DNA of 64,000 bases from Azohydromonas australica DSM 1124 (GTDB lineage Bacteria; Pseudomonadota; Gammaproteobacteria; Burkholderiales; Burkholderiaceae_C). The notes beneath the pieces were generated by a model. That model was not told where the DNA came from. It saw only the letters and a list, made by a program, of their open reading frames with translations, and did not search any database. The position numbers and the translations under genes are program-made. Shown in pieces: positions 19,948 through 28,898 of this stretch. The first letter of the stretch is position 1; each line of letters starts with the position of its first letter. The stretch covers positions 208,236 to 272,235 of the forward strand of contig NZ_KE387203.1 of the NCBI RefSeq assembly GCF_000430725.1, read 5' to 3'.

Positions 19948-20517
19948 TCAGCGTGCCGGCACGGGCGTGAAATGCACCACGAGCCCCTGCGCGGTGACGT
20001 CGATGGGCCCCACGTCCCGTCCCGCGCGCTGCAGCCGCCCGCGCTGCTCCTCGGGCATCTGCCACAGCGCCAGGCCTTCGAGCAGCTGCTCCGCCAGCAG
20101 CCGGCCCACGCGCTGCGAGGAGGCCGGCAGCCCGCGCGGCAGGGTGTCAAAGTCCAGCCGCTGCACACGCACCTGCGACAGGCGCAGCGTGGCGTCCTGC
20201 GGCTCCCAGCGCAGCGCGCTGTCGAAGCCGATGCGCCCGGCGTGATTGGAGTCGAACAGCCGCTCGCGCAGCTGCAGCGCGAAGTCGCAGGCCAGCCGGT
20301 TCTGGTCCGGCAGCAGCGCCACGTGCGGCGCGCTCAGCGTGAGGTCCAGCACCTCCAGCACCCGCTGCGTGCGCGGGAAGCGGCGCGCCAGGCGCTCGTC
20401 GAGGTCGGACTGCGAAAAGGTGAGCTGCGAAGGCAGCCCGAGGCTGCCGCAGCCCGCCAGCGCGAAGCCCAGCGGCGCGAGGCCGGAGAGCAGCAGACGG
20501 CGGCGCGAGAGGGTCAT
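19948..20517 (-). CDS. DUF1439 lipoprotein
   Basis: The 189-residue product begins with twin arginines and a hydrophobic stretch ending in the lipobox LAGC (Cys at about residue 23), so it is a predicted lipoprotein. A single DUF1439 domain follows. The E. coli relative YceB is an uncharacterised lipoprotein with a fold like lipid-binding TULIP proteins. That suggests lipid handling, but this is family knowledge rather than something seen here. A TAGAAT -10-like hexamer lies 6 bases before the ATG, implying an mRNA with no leader. The gene is upstream of uppP, and the two may be co-transcribed. Confidence 0.85.
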   Translation of the reverse strand: MTLSRRRLLLSGLAPLGFALAGCGSLGLPSQLTFSQSDLDERLARRFPRTQRVLEVLDLTLSAPHVALLPDQNRLACDFALQLRERLFDSNHAGRIGFDSALRWEPQDATLRLSQVRVQRLDFDTLPRGLPASSQRVGRLLAEQLLEGLALWQMPEEQRGRLQRAGRDVGPIDVTAQGLVVHFTPVPAR

Positions 20518-20523
20518 GGAGAA

Positions 20524-20529
20524 ATTCTA
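20524..20529 (-). promoter_or_regulatory. -10-like TAGAAT 6 bases before the DUF1439 gene
   Basis: The minus strand reads TAGAATTTCTCCATG. A start site 6-7 bases downstream of the hexamer would fall on or next to the ATG. No convincing -35 is visible. Confidence 0.4.
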
Positions 20530-20586
20530 GGCAGTCGCGCGCAACCCTTATGGCGCCGCCGCAAGCCCCATGACATGGGGGCCGCC

Positions 20587-20592
20587 TAGAAT
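20587..20592 (+). promoter_or_regulatory. -10-like TAGAAT before the pcm-like gene
   Basis: TAGAAT lies 37 bases before the ATG at 20630, in the 112-base divergent gap with the DUF1439 gene. The -35 is unclear. Confidence 0.4.
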
Positions 20593-20629
20593 CCGCGCCG
20601 TCGATTCACGCCGTCTCACCCACACAACC

Positions 20630-21295
20630 ATGAACGTCGAACAAGCCCGCTTCAACATGATCGAGCAGCAGATCCGCCCCTGGGATGTGCTGGATCCGGA
20701 AGTGCTCACGCTGCTGGGCGTGATGAAGCGCGAGGATTTCGTGCCCGCGTCGCAGCGGGCCCTGGCCTTCGTGGACATGATGGTGCCGCTGCGCGAAGGC
20801 GGCGCCGCCGGCCAGTGCATGCTGGAGCCCAAGGTCGAGGCCCGGCTGCTGCAGGAGCTTCGCCTGCAGCGCCACGAGAAGGTGCTGGAAGTCGGCACCG
20901 GCTCGGGCTACATGGCTGCGCTGCTGGCGCACCGCGCGCAGCAGGTGTTCACGCTGGAGATCGTGCCGGAGCTGGCGGACCTGGCCCAGGCCAACCTCAA
21001 GCGTGCCGGCGTGAGCAACGTCACCGTGCGCAAGGCCGACGGCTCGCAGGGCCTGCCCGGCGAGGCGCCCTTCGACGCCATCGTGCTGTCGGGCTCGGTG
21101 GCCTCGGTGCCGCAGGCGCTGCTGGACCAGCTCAAGATCGGCGGCCGCCTGGTGGCCGTCGTGGGCCAGGAGCCGGTGATGCGCGCCACGCTCTTCACCC
21201 GCACCGGCGAACGCGAGTTCGGCGAGGTGCGCCTGTTCGACACCGTCGCGCCGCGCCTGCTCAAGTTCCCCGAGCCGACGCGCTTCGCCTTCTGA
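20630..21295 (+). CDS. protein-L-isoaspartate O-methyltransferase family protein
   Basis: The 221-residue protein shows the PCMT SAM-binding motif VLEVGTGSGYMAALLA and the N-terminal MIEQQIRPWDVLDPEVL, which is typical of the betaproteobacterial members found next to tolC. Enzymes of this family methylate isoaspartyl residues in damaged proteins and start their repair. The region that binds the isoaspartyl peptide looks shorter than in E. coli Pcm, and related proteins are often annotated only as PCMT-like, so the substrate is less certain than the fold. A rhodanese gene follows after 15 bases and then tolC, suggesting one transcript. Confidence 0.88.
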   Translation: MNVEQARFNMIEQQIRPWDVLDPEVLTLLGVMKREDFVPASQRALAFVDMMVPLREGGAAGQCMLEPKVEARLLQELRLQRHEKVLEVGTGSGYMAALLAHRAQQVFTLEIVPELADLAQANLKRAGVSNVTVRKADGSQGLPGEAPFDAIVLSGSVASVPQALLDQLKIGGRLVAVVGQEPVMRATLFTRTGEREFGEVRLFDTVAPRLLKFPEPTRFAF

Positions 21296-21310
21296 GCCAC
21301 GGGCCGAGCG

Positions 21311-21646
21311 ATGCCGCGCCTTCGCGTCACCGAGCTGCAGGACTTCCTGCAGGCGCAGTCCGCGCGCGAGCCCGTGCTGCTGGACGTGCGCGAGCCCTGG
21401 GAGATCGAGCGCGCCGCGCTGCGCCTGCCGGGCGCACGCGCGCTGGACATCCCCATGGGCGAGCTGACCTCGCGCCTGAACGAGCTGCCCGACGACGCGC
21501 CCATCGTGTGCCTGTGCCACCACGGCGTGCGCAGCGCCCACGTGGCGGCCTGGCTGGAGCGCAACGGATTCGACGAGGTCTGGGACGTGGTCGGCGGCAT
21601 CGACGCCTGGTCGCTGGAGATGGACCGCGCGCTGCCGCGCTACTGA
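21311..21646 (+). CDS. single-domain rhodanese
   Basis: This 111-residue rhodanese domain has the active-site loop CHHGVRS, whose Cys can carry a persulfide or perform sulfur transfer. The N-terminal VLLDVREPWEIERAALRLPGA is the usual CH2A-type motif. The partner substrate is unknown. In related betaproteobacteria this gene is also found between pcm and tolC, which suggests co-expression but not a clear functional link. The gene starts 15 bases after the previous stop, with the weak ribosome site GGGCCGAG. Confidence 0.9.
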   Translation: MPRLRVTELQDFLQAQSAREPVLLDVREPWEIERAALRLPGARALDIPMGELTSRLNELPDDAPIVCLCHHGVRSAHVAAWLERNGFDEVWDVVGGIDAWSLEMDRALPRY

Positions 21647-21734
21647 AATCCCGGGCGGCCGTGCCGCGCCCTGGCTGACGAAACAAGACTCCCGGGCCGC
21701 CCGGCGGCGGCCCGCCAATACTCCCCTGCCCCAC

Positions 21735-23078
21735 ATGCCGTCTCCGAAGAAACTCCGCCGTCTGGTTGGCCTGCTGCTGGCACTGGCCGGCGCGGCGCAA
21801 GCGCAGGGGCTGACCGAGCTGTACCAGGCCGCTCGCGGCTTCGATGCCACCTACCTCAGCGCGCGCGCGCTGGCCGAGTCGGCCCCCTACCGCGCGGCGC
21901 AGAGCAATGCGCTGAACCATCCCAGCATCGGCCTGGCCGGCAGCACCACGCGCACCGACGGCCACCTGAGCAGCGACACGTTCAGCCGCTCGCGCGACTC
22001 CAACGCCAAGCAGCTGGCGATCAACGCCCGCCAGCCGCTGTTCAACCGCGCCAACAGCGCCACCATCGCCCAGTCCCAGCGCAGCCTGGAGGGCTCGCTG
22101 GCGGAGCTGCAGGTGGCCGAGCAGGACCTGCTCGTGCGCGTGGCGCAGGCCTACTTCGACGTGCTGTCGGCGCAGGACACGCTGGGCACCACGCGCGCGA
22201 GCAAGAAAGCCATCGCCGAGCAGCTGGCCTCGGCCAAGCGCAACTTCGAGGTCGGCACCGCCACCGTCACCGACACGCGCGAGGCGCAGGCGCGCTACGA
22301 CCTGGCCACGGCGCAGGAGATCGCGGCCGACAACGACCTGCGCACCAAGCGCACCGCGCTGGACCAGCTCGTGGGCCGCAGCGGCGTGCAGCCGCTGCCG
22401 CTGCGCCAGCCGGTGCAGCTGCCGGCGGAGCTGGCGCCCGAAGACGTCGAGCGCTGGGTCGAGGCCAGCCGCTCACTGCATCCGCAGGTGCAGCGCGCGC
22501 AGGCCGCGCTGGAGATCGCGCGGCTGGAGACCGAGAAGGCCCGCGCCGGCGCACTGCCCACCGTGGACCTGGTGGGCTCGGTCGCGCGCGGAAACACCAA
22601 CGGCGCCGGCGTTTCCGGCACCACCAGCGACGGCACGCTGCAGACGCGCAGCGTCGGCGTGCAGCTCAACCTGCCGCTGTACGCCGGCGGCTCGATCAGC
22701 AACCGTGTCGAGGAGACGCTGCGCCTGGAAGAGAAGGCGCGCAACGACCTCGAAGCCGCGCAACGCAGCATCGCGCTGCAGACGCGCCAGCTCTGGAGCG
22801 CGGTGCAGTCGGGCCGCGCGCAGGTGGGCGCGCTGGAGGCGGCGGAGAACTCCAGCCGCCTGGCGCTGGAGGCCACGCAGCTGGGCTACCGCGTGGGCGT
22901 GCGCGTGAACCTGGACGTGCTCAACGCCCAGACCCAGCTCTACACCACGCAGCGCGACCTCTACCGCGCCCGCTACGACCTGCTGGTGGGCGCGCTCAAG
23001 CTGCGCCAGGCCGCGGGCCTGCTGGAGCCGGGCGACCTGCGGCCGGTGGAGGGGATGCTGCAAGGGACGGCGCCCTGA
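21735..23078 (+). CDS. tolC: TolC family outer-membrane efflux channel
   Basis: The 447-residue product has a signal peptide (KKLRRLVGLLLALAGAAQAQ) followed by LTELYQAARGFDATYLSARA, the usual TolC start, and two repeated OEP domains rich in coiled-coil heptads. It forms a trimeric channel through the outer membrane and periplasm for type I secretion and RND/ABC efflux pumps. Length fits TolC of Burkholderiales. The pcm-rhodanese-tolC order also fits. It is convergent with waaA. A 9-base-pair inverted repeat (GGGACGGCG at 23064-23072, CGCCGTCCC at 23098-23106) spans the shared 3' ends and might act as a weak bidirectional terminator. Confidence 0.95.
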   Translation: MPSPKKLRRLVGLLLALAGAAQAQGLTELYQAARGFDATYLSARALAESAPYRAAQSNALNHPSIGLAGSTTRTDGHLSSDTFSRSRDSNAKQLAINARQPLFNRANSATIAQSQRSLEGSLAELQVAEQDLLVRVAQAYFDVLSAQDTLGTTRASKKAIAEQLASAKRNFEVGTATVTDTREAQARYDLATAQEIAADNDLRTKRTALDQLVGRSGVQPLPLRQPVQLPAELAPEDVERWVEASRSLHPQVQRAQAALEIARLETEKARAGALPTVDLVGSVARGNTNGAGVSGTTSDGTLQTRSVGVQLNLPLYAGGSISNRVEETLRLEEKARNDLEAAQRSIALQTRQLWSAVQSGRAQVGALEAAENSSRLALEATQLGYRVGVRVNLDVLNAQTQLYTTQRDLYRARYDLLVGALKLRQAAGLLEPGDLRPVEGMLQGTAP

Positions 23079-23106
23079 CCGGATCGGCCGGGGCGGACGC
23101 CGTCCC

Positions 23107-24390
23107 TCAGATCACCGCCGGCAGCAGCCCCACGATGCGTTCGGCCATGCGCTCGGTGGCGCCGCGGTGGCGGCTGGCGAACGTGAGAGACCGCTCGACC
23201 CAGCCGTTGCGCTGCGGGTCGATGGCCAGCATGGCCGCATAGACCACGCCCTGCCGGATGTCGGCCGCGCGCATCGCCGCGCGCGCCTGCACCGCCAGCT
23301 CCGCGGCCTCGGCGAAGTTGAAGGTGTGCGGCCCCAGCACCAGCGGGCAGCCGCAGGCCGCGGCCTCGATCAGGTTCTGCCCGCCCAGCGGCTCGAAGCT
23401 GCCGCCCAGCAGCCCGGCGTCGGCGCAGGCGTAGTAGGTCGCCATCTCGCCGATGGAGTCGCCCAGCCACACGTCGGCCTGCGCTGCTTCCTCCGGCGGA
23501 TCGCCCTCGCCCCAGCTGCCGCGGCGCACGCAGCTGAAGCCGGCCTGCGCCACCAGGCCCGCCACCTCGTCGAAGCGCTGCGGATGGCGCGGCACCAGCA
23601 CCAGCAGCGGGCGCGGCTGCGGCAGCTCGCGCCAGGCCGCCAGCAGCGGCGCCTCCTCGTTCTCGCGCGTGCTCGCGGCCAGCACCACCGGGCGCTGCAG
23701 CCGCGCGCGCCAGCGCTGCCCGCGCTCCAGCAGCGCCAGCGGGGGCGCGATGTCGAACTTCAGGTTGCCGCACACCTCCACCGAGGGCGCGCCCATGTCG
23801 CGCAGGCGCTGCGCGTCGTCCTGCGTCTGCGCCAGCACGCGCAGGAAGCTTGCGGCGGCCGGGCGCATCAGCGACGCGTAGCGCTCTCCCTTGCGCTGGC
23901 TCTTGACGCTCAGCCGCGCGTTGGCCAGCACCATGGGCACGCCCTCCTGCTGGGCGACGTGCAGCAGGTTGGGCCAGACCTCGGTCTCCATCAGCACGCC
24001 CATGACCGGGCGGTGATGGCGCAGGAAGCGGCGCACCGCGCCCTTGGTGTCGTAGGGCAGCCAGGTGTGCACGTCGCCGGCATGCAGCAGCGGGTGCCCG
24101 GCAGCCCAGCCGGTGGCGGTGCTGGTGGTCAGCAGCAACCGCAGGTCCGGGCGCAGCGCACGCAAGGCAGCGATCAGCGGCGCGGCCGCGCGCGTCTCGC
24201 CCAGCGACACCGCGTGCAGCCACAGCAGCCGCCGCGGCGGCGGCGCCGGGTACTCGTAGCGGCCCAGGCGCTCGCCCAGGCGTTCACGGTAGGCCGGCTC
24301 CTTGCCGCCGCGCCGCCACAGGCGCAACAGGTAGGCCGGCGTCAGCGTCCACAGCAGACTGCCGTAGAGCGAGCGCGTGAGCGCAGCCAC
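23107..24390 (-). CDS. waaA: 3-deoxy-D-manno-octulosonic acid (Kdo) transferase WaaA
   Basis: This inner-membrane GT30 glycosyltransferase adds Kdo from CMP-Kdo to lipid IVA, the first step of LPS core assembly. The 427-residue length is normal. The N-terminus has a short membrane anchor (SLYGSLLWTLTPAYLLRLW). The catalytic Glu is expected in HAVSLGETRAA near residue 60. Later motifs are ASTRENEE and LGGSFEPLGGQNLIEAAACG in the donor-binding half. It lies 22 bases downstream of the phosphomannomutase-like gene on the same strand, so both are probably on one transcript. Whether one or two Kdo residues are added cannot be predicted. Confidence 0.97.
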   Translation of the reverse strand: MAALTRSLYGSLLWTLTPAYLLRLWRRGGKEPAYRERLGERLGRYEYPAPPPRRLLWLHAVSLGETRAAAPLIAALRALRPDLRLLLTTSTATGWAAGHPLLHAGDVHTWLPYDTKGAVRRFLRHHRPVMGVLMETEVWPNLLHVAQQEGVPMVLANARLSVKSQRKGERYASLMRPAAASFLRVLAQTQDDAQRLRDMGAPSVEVCGNLKFDIAPPLALLERGQRWRARLQRPVVLAASTRENEEAPLLAAWRELPQPRPLLVLVPRHPQRFDEVAGLVAQAGFSCVRRGSWGEGDPPEEAAQADVWLGDSIGEMATYYACADAGLLGGSFEPLGGQNLIEAAACGCPLVLGPHTFNFAEAAELAVQARAAMRAADIRQGVVYAAMLAIDPQRNGWVERSLTFASRHRGATERMAERIVGLLPAVI

Positions 24391-24412
24391 TGCCGTTCGG
24401 GCTTTCGTGCGC

Positions 24413-25801
24413 TCAGTGCGCCGCCGCGGCGATCCGGGCGTCGGGCTTGACGGCGCGCAGCGCGGCCATGAAGTCCGCCTCGATGCGCTCCAGCGCCTCG
24501 CTGGTGTGGCCCTCGAAGCGCATCACCAGCACCGGCGTGGTGTTGGAGGCGCGGATGAGGCCGAAGCCGTCCGGATAGTCCGCGCGCAGCCCGTCGATGG
24601 TGACCAGCTCGCTGCCCGGGAACTGCGCGGTCTCGCGCAGCTTCTCGATCAGCGCGTGCGGCTCGCCCTCCTCGCAGGCGACGTTGAGCTCGGGCGTGTT
24701 GAAGCTCTGCGGCAGCGCGTTGAGCACGGCGCTGGGGTCCTGCTCGCGCGAGAGGATCTCCAGCAGCCGCGCGGCGGTGTACATGCCGTCGTCGAAGCCG
24801 TACCAGCGCTCGGAGAAGAAGATGTGGCCGCTCATCTCGCCGGCGATGGGCGCGCCGGTCTCCTTGAGCTTGGCCTTGACCAGCGAGTGCCCGGTCTTCC
24901 ACATCAGCGGCTCGCCGCCGGCCTCGCGCACCATCTCGGTCAGGCGCTGGCTGCACTTGACGTCGTAGATGATCTGCGCGCCGGGGTGGCGCTGCAGGAT
25001 GTCGCGCGCGAACAGCATGAGCTGGCGGTCGGGGTAGATGATCTGGCCGTCGCGCGTGACCACGCCCAGGCGGTCGCCGTCGCCGTCGAAGGCCAGGCCC
25101 AGCTCGGCCTCGGTGGCGTTCACGACCTTGATCAGGTCGGCCAGGTTCTCGGGCTTGCTGGGGTCGGGATGGTGGTTGGGGAAGTCGCCGTCCACGCGGC
25201 TGTAGAGGTCGATCACCTCGCAGCCCAGCGCGCGCAGGATGGCCGGGGCGGTGGCGCCGGGGATGCCGTTGCCGCAGTCCACCACGATCTTCATCGGGCG
25301 CGCGAGCTGGCAGTCGCTGACGATGCGGTGCGTGTACTCGGGAACGATGTCCATGGCGGCGATGCGGCCCTTGCCCTGGGCGTAGTCCTCGGCCTCCATG
25401 CGCTTGCGCAGGCCCTGGATCTCCTCGCCGTAGATGGCGCGGCCGGCCAGCACCATCTTGAAGCCGTTGTAGTCCTTGGGGTTGTGGCTGCCGGTGACCT
25501 GGATGCCGCTGTGGCAGCCGAACTTGCCGCGCGTGGCGGCCACGTAATAGAGCATGGGCGTGGTGACGGCACCGATGTCCACCACGTCGAGGCCGGTGGA
25601 GGCCAAGCCGCGCATCAGCGCCGCGGCCATGCCGGGGCCGGAGACACGGCCGTCGCGGCCCACCACCACGGCGCGCTCGCCGGCGGCCAGCGCCTCGGTG
25701 CCGAAGGCCCGGCCCAGGTGCTCGGCAAAGGTCTCGTCGATCGTCTGTCCCACGACGCCGCGGATGTCGTAGGCCTTGAACGCGGATGCGGCTGTTTGCA
25801 T
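24413..25801 (-). CDS. phosphomannomutase/phosphoglucomutase (AlgC/ManB-like)
   Basis: The 462-residue alpha-D-phosphohexomutase interconverts the 6- and 1-phosphates of mannose or glucose, feeding nucleotide-sugar synthesis for LPS and exopolysaccharide. Motifs appear in order: N-terminal AFKAYDIRGVVG, the phosphoserine loop GRDGRVSGPG, the metal loop DGDGDR, and the sugar-recognition loop GEMSGHIFF. The C-terminal phosphate-binding domain shows RASNTTPVLVMRFE. The ATG at 25801 follows GGAGGA. A -10-like TACAAT lies 21 bases upstream of the start. The waaA gene follows after 22 bases. Preference for mannose or glucose cannot be read reliably. Confidence 0.95.
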   Translation of the reverse strand: MQTAASAFKAYDIRGVVGQTIDETFAEHLGRAFGTEALAAGERAVVVGRDGRVSGPGMAAALMRGLASTGLDVVDIGAVTTPMLYYVAATRGKFGCHSGIQVTGSHNPKDYNGFKMVLAGRAIYGEEIQGLRKRMEAEDYAQGKGRIAAMDIVPEYTHRIVSDCQLARPMKIVVDCGNGIPGATAPAILRALGCEVIDLYSRVDGDFPNHHPDPSKPENLADLIKVVNATEAELGLAFDGDGDRLGVVTRDGQIIYPDRQLMLFARDILQRHPGAQIIYDVKCSQRLTEMVREAGGEPLMWKTGHSLVKAKLKETGAPIAGEMSGHIFFSERWYGFDDGMYTAARLLEILSREQDPSAVLNALPQSFNTPELNVACEEGEPHALIEKLRETAQFPGSELVTIDGLRADYPDGFGLIRASNTTPVLVMRFEGHTSEALERIEADFMAALRAVKPDARIAAAAH

Positions 25802-26035
25802 GGATGTCCTCCTGGCGGGCGATTGTAGGCAGCCCCCATGGGCCTCCCGCGGCCCGTGCGGCCGGTGCCCGCGCACCGGAGCGCAGCCGGCGGCTGCCTA
25901 TGATCGAACGATGCAGTTCACATCGATCGCGGCCCCCAGGGGCCATTGCCGTGCCCGCGCACCCCGCGCCGCTTCCCGGGCCTCCCACCATACCCGGCCC
26001 GTGCCGCCCGGCCCGCTGCGCGCGGGGAGGCCGGC

Positions 26036-26947
26036 ATGAAGGGCCGTGACCGGCTGGAGCTGGTGCTGCTCGCGGCGCTGTGGGGCGGCTCGTTCCTGTT
26101 CATGCGGCTGGCGGTGCCGGCCTTCGGCGCCTCGGCGCTGGCGGCGCTGCGCGTGGCCGTGGCCAGCGCGGTGCTGCTGCCGCTGCTGCTGTTCACCTTG
26201 CCGCGGCCCCTGGCCGCCTGGAGCGGGCGCTGGAGGGCGCTCACGGTGGTGGGGCTGCTGAACTCGGCCTTGCCCTTCCTCTGCTACAGCTACGCGGCGC
26301 AGTCCATCAGCGCCGGGCTGGCCTCCATCTTCAACGCCACCACGCCGCTGTGGGGCGCGCTGGTGGCGTGGCTGTGGCTGGGCGAGCGGCTGAACGGGCA
26401 GCGCCTGCTGGGCCTGGCGCTGGGCTTCGCCGGCGTGCTAGGACTGGCCTGGGACAAGGCCAGCTTCAAGGGCGGCGCGACGGACACGGGCCTGGCGGTG
26501 TTGGCCTGCCTGGCGGCCACGCTGATGTACGGCATCGCGGCCAATGCCACGCGGCGCTGGCTCACGGGCGTGCCGGCGCTGGCGCTGGCCACCGGCAGCC
26601 AGATGGTGGCCACGCTGGCCTTGGCACTGCCGGCTGCGCTGGCCTGGCCGGCGCAGCCCATTGGCGCCACGGCCTGGACCGCGGCGCTGGCGCTGGGGGT
26701 GCTGAGCACGGGCGTGGCCTACGTGCTGTATTTCCGGCTCATCGCGCGGGTGGGACCGGCCAACGCGACGACGGTGACGTACCTGATCCCGCTGTTCGCG
26801 GTGCTGTGGGGCGCGCTGGCACTGCAGGAGGCAGTGACGCTGTCGATGCTGGCCGGCGGGGCGGTGATCCTGCTGGGCACCAGCCTGGCCACGGGCTGGT
26901 GGCAGCCCTTCGGCCCGGCGCGGGATCCAGGCAAGCCTGCGCGCTGA
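26036..26947 (+). CDS. EamA/DMT family transporter
   Basis: The 303-residue inner-membrane protein has about ten helices arranged as two EamA repeats. The first starts LELVLLAALWGGSFLFMRLAVPAF. The second includes YVLYFRLIARVGPANATTVTYLIPLFAVLWG. Members are drug/metabolite transporters, mostly exporters of amino acids or other small metabolites. The substrate is unknown here. A GGGGAGG ribosome site lies before the ATG and a TATGAT -10-like box at 25899-25904. The gene stands alone between the divergent phosphomannomutase and a small convergent gene. Confidence 0.92.
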   Translation: MKGRDRLELVLLAALWGGSFLFMRLAVPAFGASALAALRVAVASAVLLPLLLFTLPRPLAAWSGRWRALTVVGLLNSALPFLCYSYAAQSISAGLASIFNATTPLWGALVAWLWLGERLNGQRLLGLALGFAGVLGLAWDKASFKGGATDTGLAVLACLAATLMYGIAANATRRWLTGVPALALATGSQMVATLALALPAALAWPAQPIGATAWTAALALGVLSTGVAYVLYFRLIARVGPANATTVTYLIPLFAVLWGALALQEAVTLSMLAGGAVILLGTSLATGWWQPFGPARDPGKPAR

Positions 26948-27093
26948 GCGGGCCCGCGCCGCTCCGCCGTCCGCACCGGCGGCGCCGCCGCGGCACGCCT
27001 GAAGCCGGCAACCGCCGGCCAACCCGTCCGGGTACCAGCGTCGGCACCCGTGCGGGCCGGTTCAAGGCGCGCTGGAACCAGTGACGGCAGCCC

Positions 27094-27189
27094 TTACTTC
27101 TGCTGCTTCTGCTGGCTCTTCCGGTCCTGCTGCTTCTGAGGCGGCTTGTCCTGACCTTGCTGGCTCGAGCCGCTCTTCTGCTGGGTCAT
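27094..27189 (-). CDS. 31-residue Gln/Lys-rich small protein
   Basis: A short frame encodes MTQQKSGSSQQGQDKPPQKQ followed by a Lys/Gln-rich end. It is made of Gln, Lys, Ser, Pro, Asp and Gly with a single Arg and no hydrophobic residue after Met1, so it should be soluble, strongly basic and disordered. An AAAGGA ribosome site is well placed before the ATG at 27189. Its own 5' region lies in the 110-base divergent gap with the SGNH hydrolase gene. I do not recognise the family. It could be a genuine small basic protein, but low complexity makes chance coding possible. Confidence 0.5.
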   Translation of the reverse strand: MTQQKSGSSQQGQDKPPQKQQDRKSQQKQQK

Positions 27190-27299
27190 GGCGATCCTTT
27201 CAAGGGCAACGGCAACATTGCCGGTGCCGCGGCGCGGGCAAGCGAAGTGCGCACCAACATGATTCGGGCGCGGGGCATGCGACCTGCCGCACCGGGCGC

Positions 27300-28004
27300 A
27301 TGGACCATTTCCCGAGCGCGCGCCGGCGCTGGCTGTGCGCGGCTTCCGCGGCGCTGCTGGGCACGGCGGCCCGCGCCGCGCCACCGCCCTTCACGTTGCT
27401 GACCTTCGGCGACTCGATCCTGGATTGCGGGCACTACAACCCGCACGGCGTGACGCCGGGGGCGCTGCTGGTGCGCAACGACGACAGGCTGTTTCCCGAA
27501 TTCCAGGGCCGGGACCTGACACGGCGTTACGGCACGGCGGCGCTGGAGCACCGCGCGATGGACGGCGCCACGGTGGCGGGCCTGGACGCGCAGGCGCGCG
27601 GGCTGCGCCCGCCCGCCGGTGCGGCGGCAGCATTGCTGACCGTGGGCGGCAACGACCTGCTGCGCGGCCTGGCGGCCGACACGGGCACGGGCCTGCGCGC
27701 GTTCGAAAGAGCGCTGGAGGCCTTCCTGCGCGCGCTGCCGGTGCGCCCGGTGCTGCTGGGCACGGTGTACGACCCCACCTTTGGCGACGATGCACGCAAC
27801 TTCCTGGGCGTGCCGGCACGCCTGGCGCGGGCCAACCACCGGCGCGTCAACGAGGTGATCGGCGCCCTGGCCGCGCGCCACGGACGGCTGGTGGACCTGC
27901 ACGCGCACTTCCTGCGCGGGGATCCTTCGTGGTTCACCCGCACCATCGAGCCCAGCCTGACGGGCGCTTCCGAGGTGCGCCGCGCCTTCCTGGCGGCGCT
28001 GTAA
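27300..28004 (+). CDS. exported SGNH/GDSL-fold hydrolase with altered catalytic triad
   Basis: The 234-residue protein starts with a basic stretch and a hydrophobic signal (RRRWLCAASAALLGTAARA), so it is probably exported. Block I is FGDSILDCG with Ser39 as nucleophile, and block III is GGND. In block V, where esterases have DxxHPN, the sequence reads IEPSLTGASE, so Glu217 stands where the catalytic His normally sits. It may use another His (for example in DLHAHF), or it may be a specialised or inactive member. The gene is divergent from the Gln/Lys-rich small protein. The substrate is unknown, with esters and acetylated glycans as the usual possibilities. Confidence 0.8.
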   Translation: MDHFPSARRRWLCAASAALLGTAARAAPPPFTLLTFGDSILDCGHYNPHGVTPGALLVRNDDRLFPEFQGRDLTRRYGTAALEHRAMDGATVAGLDAQARGLRPPAGAAAALLTVGGNDLLRGLAADTGTGLRAFERALEAFLRALPVRPVLLGTVYDPTFGDDARNFLGVPARLARANHRRVNEVIGALAARHGRLVDLHAHFLRGDPSWFTRTIEPSLTGASEVRRAFLAAL

Positions 28005-28095
28005 CCCCGGGGCCCGGGACTCGGGCACCCCGGTTGCACCACCGTCCGTTCACCGCGAACACTCGCGCAGGACAACCGCAGGAGGCCCACCGCTC

Positions 28096-28797
28096 ATGAG
28101 CTCCACGCCCGAAGCCGCCCGGCGCGGCAAGCATGCCCCCTCCTCCCGGCACGACGGCACGGCGCCGCCGGCGGCCATGCCGGCGCACAGCGTCGAGCGC
28201 ACCTACGACCGCTTCTCCTCCCTCTACGACCTGGTGTTCGGCAGCGTGCTGGAGCCAGGCAGACGCGCCATGACGCAGGCCGCCGCGGCGCTGCAGCCCG
28301 ACTCGGTGCTGGAGGTGGGCGTGGGCACGGGCCTGACGCTGGCGGGCTACCCGGCGCACACGCGTGTGGTGGGCGTGGACCTCTCGGCCGAGATGCTGGA
28401 ACGCGCGCGCCAGCGCGCCGCAGCGCTGCCGGGCCGCGACATCTCGTTGCACCTGATGAACGCCGAGGCCATGGACTTCGAGGACGACAGCTTCGACTGC
28501 GTGACCATGCCCTACGTGCTGTCGGTGACGCCGCAACCGTCGCGGCTGGTGGCCGAGGTGCGCCGCGTGTGCCGCGCCGACGGCACCATCCTGGTGGTGA
28601 ACCACTTCAGCGGCAGCCGCTTCTGGTGGCTCATGGAGCGCGCCGTGCGCTCCATGGCGCAGCGGGTGGGCTTTCGCTCCGACTTCGGTTTCGAGGAGCA
28701 CATCCTCGCGCACGACTGGCAGCTGCAGGCCGTGCAGTCGGTCAACCTGTTCGGGCTGTCGCGCCTGGTGGTGCTGCGCAACACCAAGCCGCGCTGA
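28096..28797 (+). CDS. SAM methyltransferase, PmtA-like (phosphatidylethanolamine N-methylation)
   Basis: The 233-residue class I methyltransferase has the SAM motif VLEVGVGTGLTLAGYP and the acidic VVGVDLSAEML. The N-terminal VERTYDRFSSLYDLVFGSVLEPGR and the following segments resemble Rhodobacter-type PmtA, which makes phosphatidylcholine precursors from phosphatidylethanolamine at the inner membrane. No membrane helix is predicted, which fits PmtA, a peripheral protein. A CAGGAGG ribosome site lies 10 bases before the ATG. The alternative is a UbiE-like methyltransferase with another acceptor. The rest of phosphatidylcholine metabolism is not visible in this window. Confidence 0.8.
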   Translation: MSSTPEAARRGKHAPSSRHDGTAPPAAMPAHSVERTYDRFSSLYDLVFGSVLEPGRRAMTQAAAALQPDSVLEVGVGTGLTLAGYPAHTRVVGVDLSAEMLERARQRAAALPGRDISLHLMNAEAMDFEDDSFDCVTMPYVLSVTPQPSRLVAEVRRVCRADGTILVVNHFSGSRFWWLMERAVRSMAQRVGFRSDFGFEEHILAHDWQLQAVQSVNLFGLSRLVVLRNTKPR

Positions 28798-28898
28798 GCC
28801 GCGGCGCCGGGCAGCGGCCCGGCGGACGGCGCGGCTGTAATTCCTTCGGCAAGCGGCCGGCGCCTCAAGCGGGCTGCCGGCGGGCCTCGGTCAGGCGC

